A stretch of DNA of 64,000 nucleotides from Fagopyrum homotropicum (GCA_033239125.1 BSWB01000001.1:162649481-162713480), one strand, 5' to 3'; shown: positions 12,701 to 25,337, numbered from the stretch's first letter. Numbers and translations: made by a program. Notes: generated from the letters alone by a model not told the origin.

Positions 12701-13088
12701 AATCCAACATTCAGTATTTTAAAAACAGAATCTTGGTTTACCTTTCGGTTTTCAGTTTCTTCAGATTGGAAACTCCTTTTCCTCGTTTCCACAGTTGAGA
12801 CAATTTCGACAATTAAAACGACTAACACAATATATTGGTTTTTAAAGCCATTATTTAAATAATTATAATATAGATGGAAAACTGAAAAACTCAGTGATAC
12901 CAAACGGACCTCTAAAGAATGCAACTCCCGTAGTTAAAATACTAGCTGAGCCCTGATGGCTGTTATGTGTGCAGGGACCAGCGAAGCTTTGGGAAAAGAT
13001 GCTTTTGAGCATGGAGGTCATTGGAGAGCTTGGAACTGAAGGAGAAGAAGCCACTCCACTCTCAAAGGAAAATGTTCCAACTCCCTAA
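9765..13088 (+). CDS. GBSSI: Granule-bound starch synthase I (waxy protein), plastid precursor
   Basis: GBSSI transfers glucose from ADP-glucose to growing amylose chains inside starch granules. The CDS has 13 exons: 9765-10094, 10177-10257, 10366-10464, 10568-10657, 10885-10948, 11039-11139, 11222-11331, 11409-11652, 11736-11912, 12096-12287, 12392-12478, 12557-12685 and 12975-13088. All junctions are GT..AG with consistent phase and give 605 codons plus TAA, the usual family length. Residues 1 to about 77 form a Ser/basic-rich transit peptide ending near CPIVC. The mature enzyme starts GMSVVFVSAEVAPWSKTGGL, with the ADP-glucose-binding KTGGLGDV at 94-101. Further GT5 landmarks are NDWHTA, the PSRFEPCG glutamate at 482 and SSTGGLVDTV at about 501-510. 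All expected blocks are present and no break was seen. Confidence 0.97.
11934..11991 (+). repeat. 29-bp tandem duplication with hairpin in GBSSI intron 9
   Basis: Two adjacent 29-bp units differ only at the last base. Each starts GGAGTCTCGAGGGTACTCC and so carries a short inverted repeat (GGAGT..ACTCC). The pair sits just inside the donor of the intron at 11913-12095. It does not alter the coding exons. Confidence 0.85.
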
Positions 13089-14440
13089 GATGTATGTGTT
13101 CTTGTGCTTGTTGAAAAAATAAGCTAACACACCCACCTCGATGTCTATTTTGCACGAGGATGCATCTGTCAAACATCTGCAGTTTTCATGTTTTTTATGT
13201 ATCTCTGGGAACTACTTGTATGGTTGAGAGCGAGCATGGAGAGAGCTCTTCATGGTGCATCTCGATACCTTAGTATCTGTGAAAAAGAAAATAAACAGTT
13301 TAGTTCCCTCTGTCCATTCCGTATTACAGATTCCATTGGTCATGCACAGAATATCATAGTAGTTTGCCCTGTTGATGTGTTTTACATGTTATTCGCATGC
13401 ATTTTTTGTAGATGAAAATCACAGATTTCAAAGCCAAATGAAATTCATACTGAGCAAAAAAAAACAGGTCCTTTCCTTAGACTATAAGTGCAACTACTTG
13501 TAGTTGCCTCAAGCCCACACTATGTAGGAGCACATGCCGTAGAAGCCAAGCACATGCATCTGATGAGAATTAGTTAGCACAGGGACCTTATACACTAGAC
13601 TTGATATTTAATTGCAATCGATGTGGCATACTTCACATGGGAGTTTATCCCGGAAAGACTCGAGCTATAGACATCTCGCCTAGATAGAGCTATAATATAC
13701 CTTAGACAACTGTGCAGTGTAGATAAGGATTAGGATAATGACAGCGGTAATGACACATTAGTAAAGATAAGGATAATGAAAGCGATAGCTGTAATGACAC
13801 ATTACCAATGACAATTACAATATTATCCGATTAGCCCACCAGGGTTTCACCGTCTAAGAATTGTCATGACCCTAGCATAGCCACTCAGACATCTGCAAAC
13901 AAATGTAATATACCTTAACTCATTCAGACAAATCTAGTCGACATAATAAAAAAAGAGCTTTAAAAGAAAAAGGTTGTAGCGGTGATGACACATTAACAAT
14001 TTCAAAGACAATTACAATATTATCCATCTGGGTTTCACCGTCCAAGAAATGGTCTGACCATAAGATAGCCATGGATTCTGGAAAATTATTTTACGGATTT
14101 AAATGCTAGTGTGCAACCTCAACCTAGTCAACTTTTAAACGAAATTAAGCTTTACTTCTTTTTTTTTTTGAAGAAATCAGCTTTTACATTGATAACTTTC
14201 TTCTCTAATTAGTGCAGACCACAAAAGTTGGTTTTGCCCAGAAAAAGAGAACAAAAAAATTACAAAAATAAAAAAGATGTGTGGAGCATCAGTGTTGAAG
14301 CACTGACCAGCAGAAAAATTTAAAGTATGCGGCTGCTAGAAGAATAAGCCAAAGCACGCTAGATGCCTGTATTGCTTTAGAAGTTTGCAGAGGGAAAAAG
14401 AGTGTGATAAAGGAGAAACTCGTTGAAATAAAGAAAAGTG
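13089..14440. other. GBSSI 3' UTR and intergenic DNA with a local duplication
   Basis: The first 300 or so bases are probably GBSSI 3' UTR. At about 13735-13870 and 13975-14072 a segment is repeated: 'TAATGACACATTA.CAAT', 'GACAATTACAATATTATCC' and 'GGGTTTCACCGTC.AAGAA' occur in the same order in both. No protein-coding gene is supported here. Confidence 0.5.
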
Positions 14441-14444
14441 TGAA

Positions 14445-15150
14445 TTAAAAGGTTGGCAACAAAAAGATTATAACCACATCTCTTGATAGCTCGAGTATTA
14501 GGTATGAATGACCAATTGGGTAGAGTTTTCGGACACGAGCCTTTGTAAAATTGCACATTTCAGCTTTTGACAGCGACAAATATGGTTGGTTGGCCGGAGA
14601 GGATGGAATACCTTTTTTAATGGGTCTACTATCAGGTGAGGTGTTTACTGGTAGGAAGGTCAATATCAAACAGTTGGCTTCATATCACCATATGCTGTGT
14701 TTACACTAATTGATCACATTCATCAAGGGAAATGACCTGTCTAAAGCAACCGAGGCTCTTAGAACGTCAGTTTCATCTTCTTCCCGGCTCATCCCTTTGC
14801 CGACCTTGTAGTAGGTTACTGGGCTAGCAGTATGAACTAAGAATTTAACATTTAGCAGGCAAATTATTGTGCTAGCAGCCAAATTAATATTAAAAAAATT
14901 AGTGTACTAAAGTAGCTGGGAAAAGAAAATTCCGGAGCATTGATTATAGAGATATCATTAAATAATGGAATAAAACTGTAGCAACAGAGATTACTCTTAC
15001 CTTTGCACTTGAGGGCCACTTTGGCCCATCTGCTTTCATCTTCTTCCCCACACTTTATCTGCTTACGTTTTGCAGAACCAAACAGAGTCTCCTCTTTCAT
15101 GGGTTCTGCTTTGAAGCTCTCATCAGAAACCGTGTAGGAGGAGCTGGCAG
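14445..15150 (-). CDS. Candidate antisense gene fragment, three phase-compatible exons, not recognised
   Basis: On the minus strand three open segments can be joined in phase: 15150-15001 (acceptor ATATGCAG, donor AAAG|GTAAGAG), 14818-14737 (acceptor GCCCAG, donor ACAG|GTCATT) and 14628-14445 (acceptor CTGATAG, ending in TAA). Phases 1 and 2 match at the two junctions and no stop appears. The peptide is polar, with pieces such as SSSYTVSDESFKAEPMKEE, TYYKVGKGMSREEDETDVLR and KAEMCNFTKARVRKLYP. I recognise no family. The first exon would lie upstream, but 15334 onward is occupied on the other strand by the GH17 gene. It may be the tail of a small gene, a decayed gene copy, or chance. The weak GTCATT donor lowers confidence. 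Confidence 0.3.
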
Positions 15151-15333
15151 CTGCATATACACCAAGGGCTCTTAGCTTTTGCCAGATGATCATCAAAAGA
15201 TCATACAAAGTTATAAAGATCAATATATAGATATACTTTTTGTACTGGCTCCACCAACTTGTATTCCCACTAGCTCTGATTTCTCAACCATAAATTTAGC
15301 TTTACTACATCGCATCCTTTCATCATTTTCTCC

Positions 15334-16725
15334 ATGGATTTCAGCTCCAGATCATTCGGGTTTTCAGGTAATTAAGCATTTTAGTAAGAATTTGAAGGCG
15401 ATGTACATGTTTCTCACTGTTTAGTGTTTGCGAAATCGTTGCAGTATTCATTCTGTTTCCAGCCATGGTGGTTTCCCTAGGAATAAACTACGGCCGGGTC
15501 GCAGATAATCTTCCGTCGCCGGAGAGCGTGGTTCCGTTAGTTAAGTCTGTCGGCGCTACCAGACTGAAGCTCTACGACGCTGATCCTGCAGTGCTTAAAG
15601 CTTTCGCCGACACAGGCGTGGAATTCGTGATTTGTATTGCAAACGAACTCCTCTCTAAAATGAGAGATCCAAAACAAGCTCAAGATTGGATTAAGCAAAA
15701 CGTTCAGTCATACCTTCCCGCCACCAAAATTACCACCATTGCCGTCGGCAACGAAATTCTCTCTTATAACGACAACGCTCAGTCTCAAGACCTTCTCCCT
15801 GCTATGCAAAGCGTTTATGCCGCCCTCGTGGCCCTAGGGCTTGACAAGCAGGTCGCTGTCACCACCACACACTCCTTATCCATTCTAGAAACCTCCTATC
15901 CTCCCTCCGCCGGTGCATTTCGCCAGGATCTCTCTGGTTACCTCTCTCAGATCTTGAATTTCCACATGAAAACCGGCTCACCGTTTCTCATAAACGCGTA
16001 TCCGTTCTTCGCATATAAGGCGGATCCGAAGAAAATTTCTCTTGATTTCGTCCTCTTTCAGCCGAATCAAGGAGTCGTAGATCCATCTACCAATCTTCGT
16101 TACGACAACATGTTATTCGCACAAATCGACGCTGTCTACTCGGCGCTAGCTTCGCTAGGCTTTAAGAAGGTTCCCGTACATATATCAGAGACAGGATGGC
16201 CGTCGAAGGGGGACGAAGACGAGTTCGGAGCTACGCCTGATAATGCTAGGAAGTATAACGGGAATTTAATTAAGTTGATGGCGTCGACCAAGGGAACGCC
16301 GATGAGACCGGACACCGATCTAAATATTTTCATATTTGCAATGTTCAATGAGAATCTGAAGCAAGGGCCATCATCGGAGAGAAACTATGGACTCTTCAAG
16401 CCCGATGGGACTCCAGTGTACTCGCTTGGGATCTCCGGAGTTCAAGCGCTGGGGAATTCGAGTAGCGGTCAATTCGCCACCGGTTGGCAACCGACGGATA
16501 GCTCCTTGAATGGATACTTATCGATTTCCTCCGCCACGGTGAGTGAATCAACCAAATTTTACGATCACTACAAAATACGAATAAATTGTTAAACATTAGC
16601 GATTACCTTAATAACAAAAAAAACAAATCCGAACTAACAATTATGATTTTGAATTGCAGGTGAGACATCCATGGATCGCGATGTTGTTGGTTGTATCAGT
16701 GGGGCTGGCTATCTTGTTAGTTTAG
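15334..16725 (+). CDS. GPI-anchored glucan endo-1,3-beta-glucosidase (GH17)
   Basis: This enzyme cleaves beta-1,3-glucan (callose) at the cell wall or plasma membrane. The exons are 15334-15367, 15445-16538 and 16660-16725, giving 397 codons plus TAG. The tiny first exon is needed to complete the signal peptide, MDFSSRSFGFSVFILFPAM, with cleavage near VVS|LGINYGR; starting at the ATG at 15465 would leave no full signal. The GH17 barrel carries the acid residue E115 in AVGNEIL and the nucleophile E260 in ISETGWPSKGD. The last exon encodes a hydrophobic tail (VRHPWIAMLLLVVSVGLAIL), the expected GPI-attachment signal, preceded by Ser-rich sequence. There is no C-terminal X8/CBM43 domain. It resembles the subgroup containing the plasmodesmal callose hydrolase of Arabidopsis (At5g42100), but that assignment is inference. 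Confidence 0.94.
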
Positions 16726-17997
16726 GTCTTTGTGGATCTTGAGCTGCAAAGCTAGCCAGGCAAGGAACGTCGGTTTGCTTGCTTACATGATTGAGAGAAT
16801 TTATTGGTTGGTTTTGGGGTTTTACAAGATTCATTAGAGCAAGGTGGATAGCTAATTGAATTGGTTTGTGCTCCTTGTTACTTTGTAATAACCGCTACAT
16901 CATGTATCACAGATTATATGATCGAGATCATCTATAAGATCATTCATTGCATTCTTCTTTCAGAAAACCTCCCTACTTTCCTGCTAAGTTATTATAGACC
17001 CCGGCATCAAGACACAAAATTCAACTCGACTTAAATTATCTGGATTATATTATTCAATATTTGTAACACTCTTACACTCGAATTTAGGTTTCGTTTGGTT
17101 GGAGAGTTGAATTTCGGAAATGGGATTTGCTAAATCAAAGCTCCATGCTTGGAATTTGTTATGCACCCTAGCAATAAGTAACATGGTTTGGTGATATCAA
17201 TGATGGGTACTTTGCTTCAAGTGGGCTACAAACTCGATTCAAAATTTAGCCAACCACCCAATATTATCTATTATAAGTGGAACACATATATAACTTAAAA
17301 TAAACGTCATCATAACGCTTCAGAATCAAGAATTGTATAATTTAGACAATAATCACATGTGTACCTGAATTTTAGGGCTCCCGACTTTAAATACTGGGGC
17401 ACAATTACACTTTGGAAATGTCAAAAAGGGAAAAAGAACATATTCTTTTGGAATATAGAGCCAACCTCCATAATAACAAACTTAGTGATAGGCAGTGGGC
17501 ACCTCATGATGACAGTGATTGATCTTTGCTGTACTACAAAAACTATTTTCTTGAACATACATATTGTGCCACAGGAAATCCCTTCTTTGAAAAGAGAAGA
17601 AAAAGACAGAACAAAGAGAATCAAATTTTCTGGTGTGCAAAATTGGATATGCTACTCCTATAGAGATAGTGTTGATAGGATGGCAAATTATAACAGCTAT
17701 TGGAGATGGGTCTCTATACTAATCCATGAAGTGTTATTATACATCAAAATCTTATGCATTCAAGCAAGCACCAAGCTACCATCAACTCAAATTCAAGGAA
17801 CCAAAGTTAAAGCCAAAATGAAATTGAATGTATGTTCTAAAGCTACTGCGCAGCTACAGATGGCTTTTTATGCCAACAACTGAAGGTATACAAGCCGATT
17901 CTCATTAGCACTAAGCAACCCTAAAATCGAAAAATTTTGACAGATGAAGCTAAAGGAGTCTATATACAATAGAAGCTATCTGCTATCTAGGCTTTCT
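16726..17997. other. Convergent 3' flanks of the GH17 and PHD genes
   Basis: The first 250 bases are probably GH17 3' UTR, and the last few hundred are probably 3' UTR of the minus-strand PHD gene. The ORF at 17359-17883 on the plus strand has no recognisable motif and looks like chance. No mobile element was recognised. Confidence 0.45.
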
Positions 17998-20900
17998 TCA
18001 TAGCGTGTTACCTGTCTCGTCTGAACTAGCTGAATCCTCGCTTCCAGCGTCACCTACTGCATCTGCATCATCCCCTTCTTGACTATCATCCTCAGTGTAA
18101 GCACTTTCCTCGCTCGAGTTGGAAAATGATGGGGATTCATCATCTGATATCACTTTTGCCTTTCTTCTCGTTCTCACGTCTTTTACATTTCTACCTTGCA
18201 AAGCCAACCTCCTGCGTTTACGAGCATTCCGCTTGCCCTTCGGGAACTCATCCCTACTGGATTCGAGATTTTTGCTTCCACCCCCTTTTGGAGTTCTTCC
18301 CTCTGCATACCCATTATCATCTGATTCTGTATTTTGTCCCTCTCCATCAAGCTTGCGCCTCTTCCTACTAGCATTAGTCTGCCAAGAATTTTACATTATT
18401 TAAAAATTTCTCAGTGCAACAAGTATCACATCAAGGTGGGTACAGGTGAAATTATGACGCCAAAATTTAATTTGCTAACGAATTAAGGTCATTTGGATGC
18501 AAATGCGTGTTCAACAAAGTTAGATTTTATGCCTTCAATAACAGTGCTGTTTGGATGTATTATACACTGCTTTCACTTTAATGGCATATTACATGCACTA
18601 TTTATACTACAGTTTACATCCAATACTGCATATTTACTCTTACAGCTTGATGCTACACAATGTGTTGCAATACACGACAGTAAAAGAAACCCAAAGTTCA
18701 GTCCAGAGATGAAGACAAATCAAATAACAAACACAAGAAAGAAACTGCTTCAAGGCTTACCTTTGGACCACGATCAACTAACTGAGCCCACTCAGCACGA
18801 TTCCTCAAACAATCAAGAACAGCCTGAGACGGACTAGAATATGCATATCTCTCCCCATTATGCTTCCTCAAATTGTGCCAGTGCTGCAGCATATTACCAG
18901 GAAAAATTAGAAGATGAAAACACTAGATCTTCCCTCATTAACGAAATACAGGATCCTTTAAAATGGAAGCAAACATACAGGGAGGACTGCATTGCATAGG
19001 TCTTCGTAGGCCATACGCTTTCCCTTGCTCATAATCTCTGCAATCAATCCTAATGAGAGGAAAAGGAAATGACGGTTTAAAAGCACGGCTCAAGTAGATC
19101 TCATACAAGGACAAGCTAATCTACAATATGCCGGGAATATAGAACACCTGGAAGAGTACGATGAACTACTGAGCCCTTTGTGCCTGCATCATCATCAGAA
19201 ATATTACGAGGAGAATCAGCTGATGAGGATGCAACATTGCTTGCAGCTGGGGCAGATGACTGTGGTGTATTTTTCCTGCCAGAATCCAGTGCGTCACCGT
19301 TGACTTCTGCAAGATTTGAAGTATCTGCTGTTTTTGACGAATCAGGGGATGACGGCACCCTGTCCACCTTCTTAACTTTGTTCTCCTGATCCCGAGAAGT
19401 GCGAGGCCCATCCTTGTGTGCTTCCTTGTTTTTCCTTCTTGAGAACTATAAACATCATAAAAGGACTTGTATCAGTCTGGATATTATAGAAGGCTGTAAG
19501 TGAATTAATAACAACCGAGCACTCAAAAGTTTCTTTTCATTGTACCGTATTCTGATCTTTGGAGCTGGAACTAGGTGACCTCTTTGCAATCATACTTGTC
19601 ACAGCACCAGGTGACATAGGTAAGCTTCCAGCTTGACGCACACGTGGAATACGAGGAACCCTAAGGGAGCTATTGAGTTCTTGATGCAACAACAAAGCAA
19701 GCTGCAATGCATATCATTAAAACAAATTCAAAAGGCATATCATGGAAACACATCAAAATGAAAGCCCATCAAATTTCATAAATGATACTGTTACCTCTTC
19801 ATCACTCAATCCTGCAGGAGGAGTTGATGATGGAGCAGCAGAATGCCCCAAGGATGAATGACTTCCTTTGGACGATGGAAGAGAGTTTGACTTAACACCT
19901 TTTTCAACTTTTGATTGCACCGCTGAAGCCATGCTTTTATTTTGTAATTCAGGCGTACTCTGTGTTTTTGATGTACTAGTTTCACCGACTGTTGATGGAA
20001 GAGGGATCCTTTCAACTGGAGGTGTTTTTGATGATTGGTGCTTTACAGAATCCTTTGCATCCCCGGTACAGTGTTTCAAAGAGCTATCTGGAGTCTTGGT
20101 CGAAATTGATCCTTTCGGAGCATGATTGACAGACAATTTCGGACGCTCTTTTGCATTTGTTCGAAGCAGTTCATGTTTATCTTCATTCTTCGCTAGACCA
20201 GCTGTGTGTTTATCCTTCTTCGTGTAGATATTGGAGTTAGATAGTACTCGCTTAATAACGGGATCAGATTGCTGAGAGCTTGAGCTTTTGTATTTATCAG
20301 TTGATGACGATCTTGATATTGCAACATTTGATGAGCTTGAAACAGATTTCCCGAGAGCCACCAGCTTACGTTGACTACTAGAGGCTGAAGAGCTCAAGAA
20401 TATACCATCTAACTTTGCCGTCTCTTCGGCCCCTTTGATAATTTGTTTGGCCTCTGAGGAGAATTTCTCGGTCTCTATGGAGCATTCTGATCCTAATAGT
20501 TCCCTCTGTACCTGAGAGGAAATTCCAGGTACATCATCACTTGCTCTCCCATTACCTTTGTCGTTCTCTAGTTTCTGATCAGCATTGTTGGAGCTACTAA
20601 TTACTGCATCAGCTGCCTTGCAATTTTCAGATATATGATTGGAAGATTGGCCTGGATTTTCAGTCAAGTCTTCCGTGGCATCCATCTTCACATCATCAAT
20701 ACAAGGAGAATAACTCTTTTGAACACCTTTGGAATTAGCACCAGCATCTCCTGCTGTCCGTCTCTTACTATGGAATAAATGTAAGACACCGTTTTCTGAT
20801 TTTTTTGGACCATTACTGTCTCCAATAGGAACAATGCCTATGTCTGTCTTCAACTTCAGTGAGCCAACTTGATCGGCTTCAGAAGAGGTTTGCACACTGT

Positions 20901-23040
20901 CTTCCAGATTATCCAAGGACATAACCTAATAATTAAAGCAAGCCATCAGTCAATCAGAGACAAAATGGTCCCAAAGGGCATAAGAAGGCTTCTCCATCAA
21001 GTAACATGATCACTCTGACAGCATTAGGACAGAGCCAAAGAAGCAACCTCATGTAGCAATATCTCAGGATTTAACTCGATCCTTATATCCTTTAGTTATT
21101 TTCTGAAGCTAAAATACCAATTCCTGTTATCAACAACAGCTAAAGGAAGTACAAAAAGAACTCGAATGACATTTAACAAGGAGTCCTACAACATTTGTTT
21201 ATCTTATGTTGTTATCGTTTATTTTTGCTAGAGACACAAGTTTAAGTGACATCTCTACAAAATGATCATTTTGGCAGCCATCAGTTGTTTTGGTTAATTT
21301 AATTCTATGCTCTCAGATACCAGATAATAAAATTCATCAGAGGTTACCAAACATATTTTAACTTCACTCCACAAGCAATGTTCCACTAATAGCAGGGGCC
21401 CAGGGCGCATATACCTTCTAAGGCTCATTCTCTTAACAATTATACATCCTTAGCTTGAAGAGGAGGAAATTCCTATATTCTAGCACAGAAAGGTCTTCTA
21501 TGGAAGATGAAGAAACATGTCAACATGCAAAGAAATTCAAAGGTAAGAGTATTTGCCAATAGATTGTTGCATGCCAAACTAAATAGAAGTCAAATAATTA
21601 AACAATGGCTGACAATGTCTTGCATGATATTCATCAAGTTAAGAGAAGCTAAATAGTGACATACCTCTTTTTTAGGTGGAATACTAAATTCGTGATCCTG
21701 CACACCTACTGATGGAAGTGTGTCATCAGTTTTATGAGAACAGGTGACATGATCAGAAGCACCATTTCTGTTCTTGTCTATATTGACTTTCTTGTCGGTA
21801 ATGCAATCATGTCCAGCTATATCAGATGATAAAGCCTCCAGATTGCTATCCTTAGTTGCAGGACTGCTTCTGAGCTTGCCTCTGTCAGGACCAGTAGCAT
21901 AGGCATCAGATGCAGCCTCTGTTAACAGAACTTCCTGCCCTCGACCATGTTTGATATCCTTGACACGAGCTTTCTCAGCAACAGACTCGGTAGTTCTTGC
22001 AAAAGTTGGTGGTCCAAATGCTACAACAAAATTAAGCATTTACAGAAGTGAGCCTATGCAAGCCATATGCTGTGATACAAGAAAAAATCATCAAACACAC
22101 TTGATAAAACGCATAAAAGTATCAAAAAGAGCAATACGCTACCTGTTTTTAAAGTGTACGATGATTTGTTCTTCTTAATCTCATAATCTTTGTTTTTCTT
22201 CTTGCTACTCCTCTCCTTCAGTGTTCCTGTATCATCCCTCTTTCTTTTTCCATTATGAATAACGATAGGACGAAGCAGGCTCCTTTCTTTCTCAATACCA
22301 CTATGCATTCTCTTGTTGTTTGCATCCACACTCTCCAATCTCTTCCCTTTCATTGATTTCTTAGCAGTGCTACCAACATCTACCTGAGACCGCACACCTG
22401 CTACTCCTGCTATGGCAGCATCAGGAACTGTAGCCAAGGTTTCCTTTGACAAAGAGTACAACACACCGGCTCCTCTATCAACCATATTTTCACTGTCATC
22501 AGCAACCTTATCATCGACCTTTTTATGTTCATCCCAACATGGAAACTCCCTATACTGAAAGTTAAACTTCTTAGGCATGTAACCGGAGCACTTCCAGAGT
22601 TCTGTACTGAAAATTGACGAAATACCTTGAAATAGAGAGGGATCACCACCAGGAATCCCTTGAACATGAACCCTGTCCTCCATTGGTCTATCAGTCCAGA
22701 GCCTATAGGGAAGGCGTGCGGGGGGGTTAATTATAGGGGTCCTGTTGTTATTACTCATCTTCATGGTTTTCGTTGGCAGCTCAACAAGCAGCTGTGCAAC
22801 CTCAGTTTCTTCACTGTCATTCCTACTGTGCTTACTCTTGCACTTATCACAAGCAAAGGATTTCTCACTCTTGACGTAACGAGAACACCTTGTGTGAACC
22901 CACACCCCACACTCGTCGCAGTTAACCATCTCCTCCCCATCGTCAAAATTGACACCACAAACGCAATCAACTGTCCAAGAACCATTCACCCAGTCATCAG
23001 GCGGGTCGTAAGCAGGAAGACGGTGCGACCTGCTCTTCAT
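17998..23040 (-). CDS. Large PHD-finger nuclear protein (1137 aa)
   Basis: This is probably a chromatin-associated regulator that reads histone tails. The minus-strand exons are 23040-22143, 22020-21665, 20925-19795, 19701-19546, 19445-19148, 19049-18979, 18883-18761 and 18378-17998. All junctions are canonical and phase-consistent, totalling 1137 codons plus TGA. The start is the ATG at 23040; codons upstream in frame are not ATG. A C4HC3 PHD finger lies at residues 26-67 (C26, C28, C41, C44, H49, C52, C64, C67) with W47 in GVWVH. A conserved block around residues 112-145 (LPYRLWTDRPMEDRVHVQGI..GGDPSLFQG) follows. The rest is Ser/Lys-rich, disordered-looking, with basic clusters resembling nuclear signals (KKKNKD, KRNARKRRR) and a very acidic C-terminus. 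It recalls plant RING/FYVE/PHD proteins of unknown function. A 5'-UTR intron (about 23074-23289) is likely. Confidence 0.9.
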
Positions 23041-24153
23041 ATTCTTTACCTTCAACTTCAGTATTCCTCAACACTAAAAAACCTAAGCAATATAACCTCT
23101 AGCCCTAAACCTAGTTCTCATTCTCAAAATTTCACCTACTCCGAATAATAAACGAAGTAATTTCCATCAGATTTCACTCGAATTCAGCTTCAATTGTTCG
23201 GGAAATTGAAAAAATCGAATATAGAACAGATTAATTCCTCTTTGAACTAAAAAAACAATCATGAATTTAGGGGAAAGCGAAAAGCTTACAAAATTCTTGT
23301 CTGTGGCACGTCTTTCCGCAGCGAAATAGTTGATGGACAAAGTCTTGAAGCTCAACAATGACGGTTCACAGCACTTTCGGCGGGGGGAGAAGAAGAAGAA
23401 GAGATAAAGGGGTAATTTGGCAGGGGAAAGTGCGATTGAAGCTTCACACCACCAAGGAGATCTTTGAAAGACACGAAAACTAAGATATCTTCCCTCTTCT
23501 CCGGACCTGAAATTTTTAATAAGACAAATTGAGTTTTACAAGTGGTTCACGTCCGAGCCGGTTTCATTGACTTTCTTCATCTTCTCTACCCTATTTTCAC
23601 GAAGAACCGGGTTGGAACCGCTAAGCCGGGTTCGCTGATTGTTAGTTTACGATAATGCCCTCAGTATCCATTAAAATAACTACAAACCTACAATTGAATA
23701 TCGCCGTCGTTTAATGAGCCCCACTGCTCCAACCTTGTCGTTTTGTATGTCTATGTAGATTAATATGACATTGAGAATCGGGATTTTGCATGTTAGTCGA
23801 GATGCACGGGCACTTCTGGAAGTCAGAGTGTCATATGTCCTACCGTGTTGGATATGGTGGGCTATGGCTCGGGCATGATAAAGTATGGTTCGACACGTTA
23901 CAGATGTAAGGCACAACAAAGACATGTCTAGTACACGGATTGTGTCAAGACACGATCAACGAAAATTTTCTTTATTTTTTTGGCTAAAAAGATAATTAAA
24001 TTTTAAAATTTGATTTACCGTAATATTTCCTCCCTCTCCCATCTTTTCCAACAAAATATAGTCTGCATATGACCACCTACGAGATTGTAGTTGTCGGAAG
24101 CAAGACGTTGGTCTTCTTATTCTTATTCTTCGGCGGAGTATCTACGGCGGAGT

Positions 24154-24184
<31 letters not shown>

Positions 24185-24366
24185 ATTTTTTTATTATTGC
24201 TTTTCTTAGTTGATTATTTTGTTCAGTTGTTATTGATTTGTAAGGCTAAATATGTTTATTTTTATATTTTGTAAGACTATAAAATATAAATGTTTGTTTT
24301 TAGGCTTTTGTTTCGATATTTTATTGTCATATTAATGTTTTTAATTTTTGTATTTACTCATACATC
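23041..24366. other. 5' UTR/promoter of the PHD gene and upstream intergenic DNA
   Basis: The leader of the PHD gene appears split: an upstream exon ends GAATTTT|GTAAGC at 23290 (minus strand) and an acceptor, TTTTTTAG, lies at 23074. Purine-rich leader sequence continues to about 23480. Beyond it is AT-rich DNA with a TCT/CTT trinucleotide repeat at 24152-24183. No gene was seen. Confidence 0.45.
24152..24183. repeat. (TCT)n microsatellite
   Basis: About ten consecutive TCT triplets lie in non-coding DNA between the PHD gene and the hAT element. Confidence 0.9.
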
Positions 24367-25093
24367 TAGGGCCGGCAGAATGGTGGGGCGTGGGCCAATG
24401 GCCCATGACATTTAGGGGCCCAAATAGTTTTCCTAAGACTAGTAGTATAGGTATATAGTAATATAGAGAGTTAAATAATCAATTAAAGTTAAAGGAAAGC
24501 AATAAATTATAATTGAAAACAACACCCCGTTTTGATATCAATCAGGTTTTATTCCCATTCCCAAACGCTAAACCCACATTTTCTCTTCTCTATCTAGAAT
24601 TTGGATCGTCTCCTACAATATCATGATTTGAGAGCTCAATTAATCTCATGTCTTTCTCCCTTGAACGGTTATTTATCTTCTTCCTTGAATTTAAATTGCA
24701 TCTCTACGCTCCCCACCAAATTCATTTTCAGTTATTCATACCGTTGTACGCTCTAATTTGTCAATCTGTGAAATCTCAACCAAGCAAGCGAAACACTGAT
24801 TACTTCGCTATGATCAACCATGACACCGATGTTCATCTTCGATCTATGATATACTGGTAATTTTTCAAATAACTTTGTTCAGATTTCTATTATAATCATT
24901 TACTAAATTGTATCAAGTTAGGGTTTGGATGATTGAATAGAATATGAATCACTATCTGTTGAATAATAATTGAGTTTATTTACAAAATCGCTCATAGTCG
25001 TGTTGCGAATTTTTATATAATTTTTGTTTGATTTATTAGAGGTCTTCATGTGTACTTTTGCTAGGGGCCTACTATACGTTAGCTCCGGCCCTG
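24367..25093. mobile_element. Non-autonomous hAT element with 8-bp target duplication
   Basis: The left end reads TAGGGCCGGC and the right end CCGGCCCTG, the inverted CAGGGCCGG terminus common in plant hAT elements. Both ends continue with a related GGGGCC stretch (ATTTAGGGGCCC near 24410, CTAGGGGCCTAC near 25065). The flanks are CATACATC (24359-24366) and CATAAATC (25094-25101), an 8-bp duplication with one mismatch. The 727-bp interior has no transposase similarity that I can see; a 70-codon ORF at 24648-24860 is probably chance. Confidence 0.82.
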
Positions 25094-25337
25094 CATAAAT
25101 CATTGGGCTTTCATATATGTGCGTGTCATTATGATACATGAACTTTACAACTCAATAGATTTTAAGTGATATATTATTTATTTTCATTGCCTTATTTTCT
25201 ATACTACTGAGAATTGGCGCTTCCCCCAAAGCCTTTCTCATGTTTGTGCATCATCGATTAGTTCCGAATCCAACATAAAAATCTAATAGATATCTACTTA
25301 AGTTAATTGATGATGAAAAATATGGATTAATCTTATA

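Noticed and set aside
17359..17883. 174-codon plus-strand ORF
   Set aside because: No motif, uneven composition, and it lies antisense in the likely 3' flank of the PHD gene.
22410..23148. Other-frame and plus-strand ORFs overlapping the PHD exon
   Set aside because: They are shadows of the minus-strand coding exon, which has a complete zinc-binding pattern and clean splice sites.
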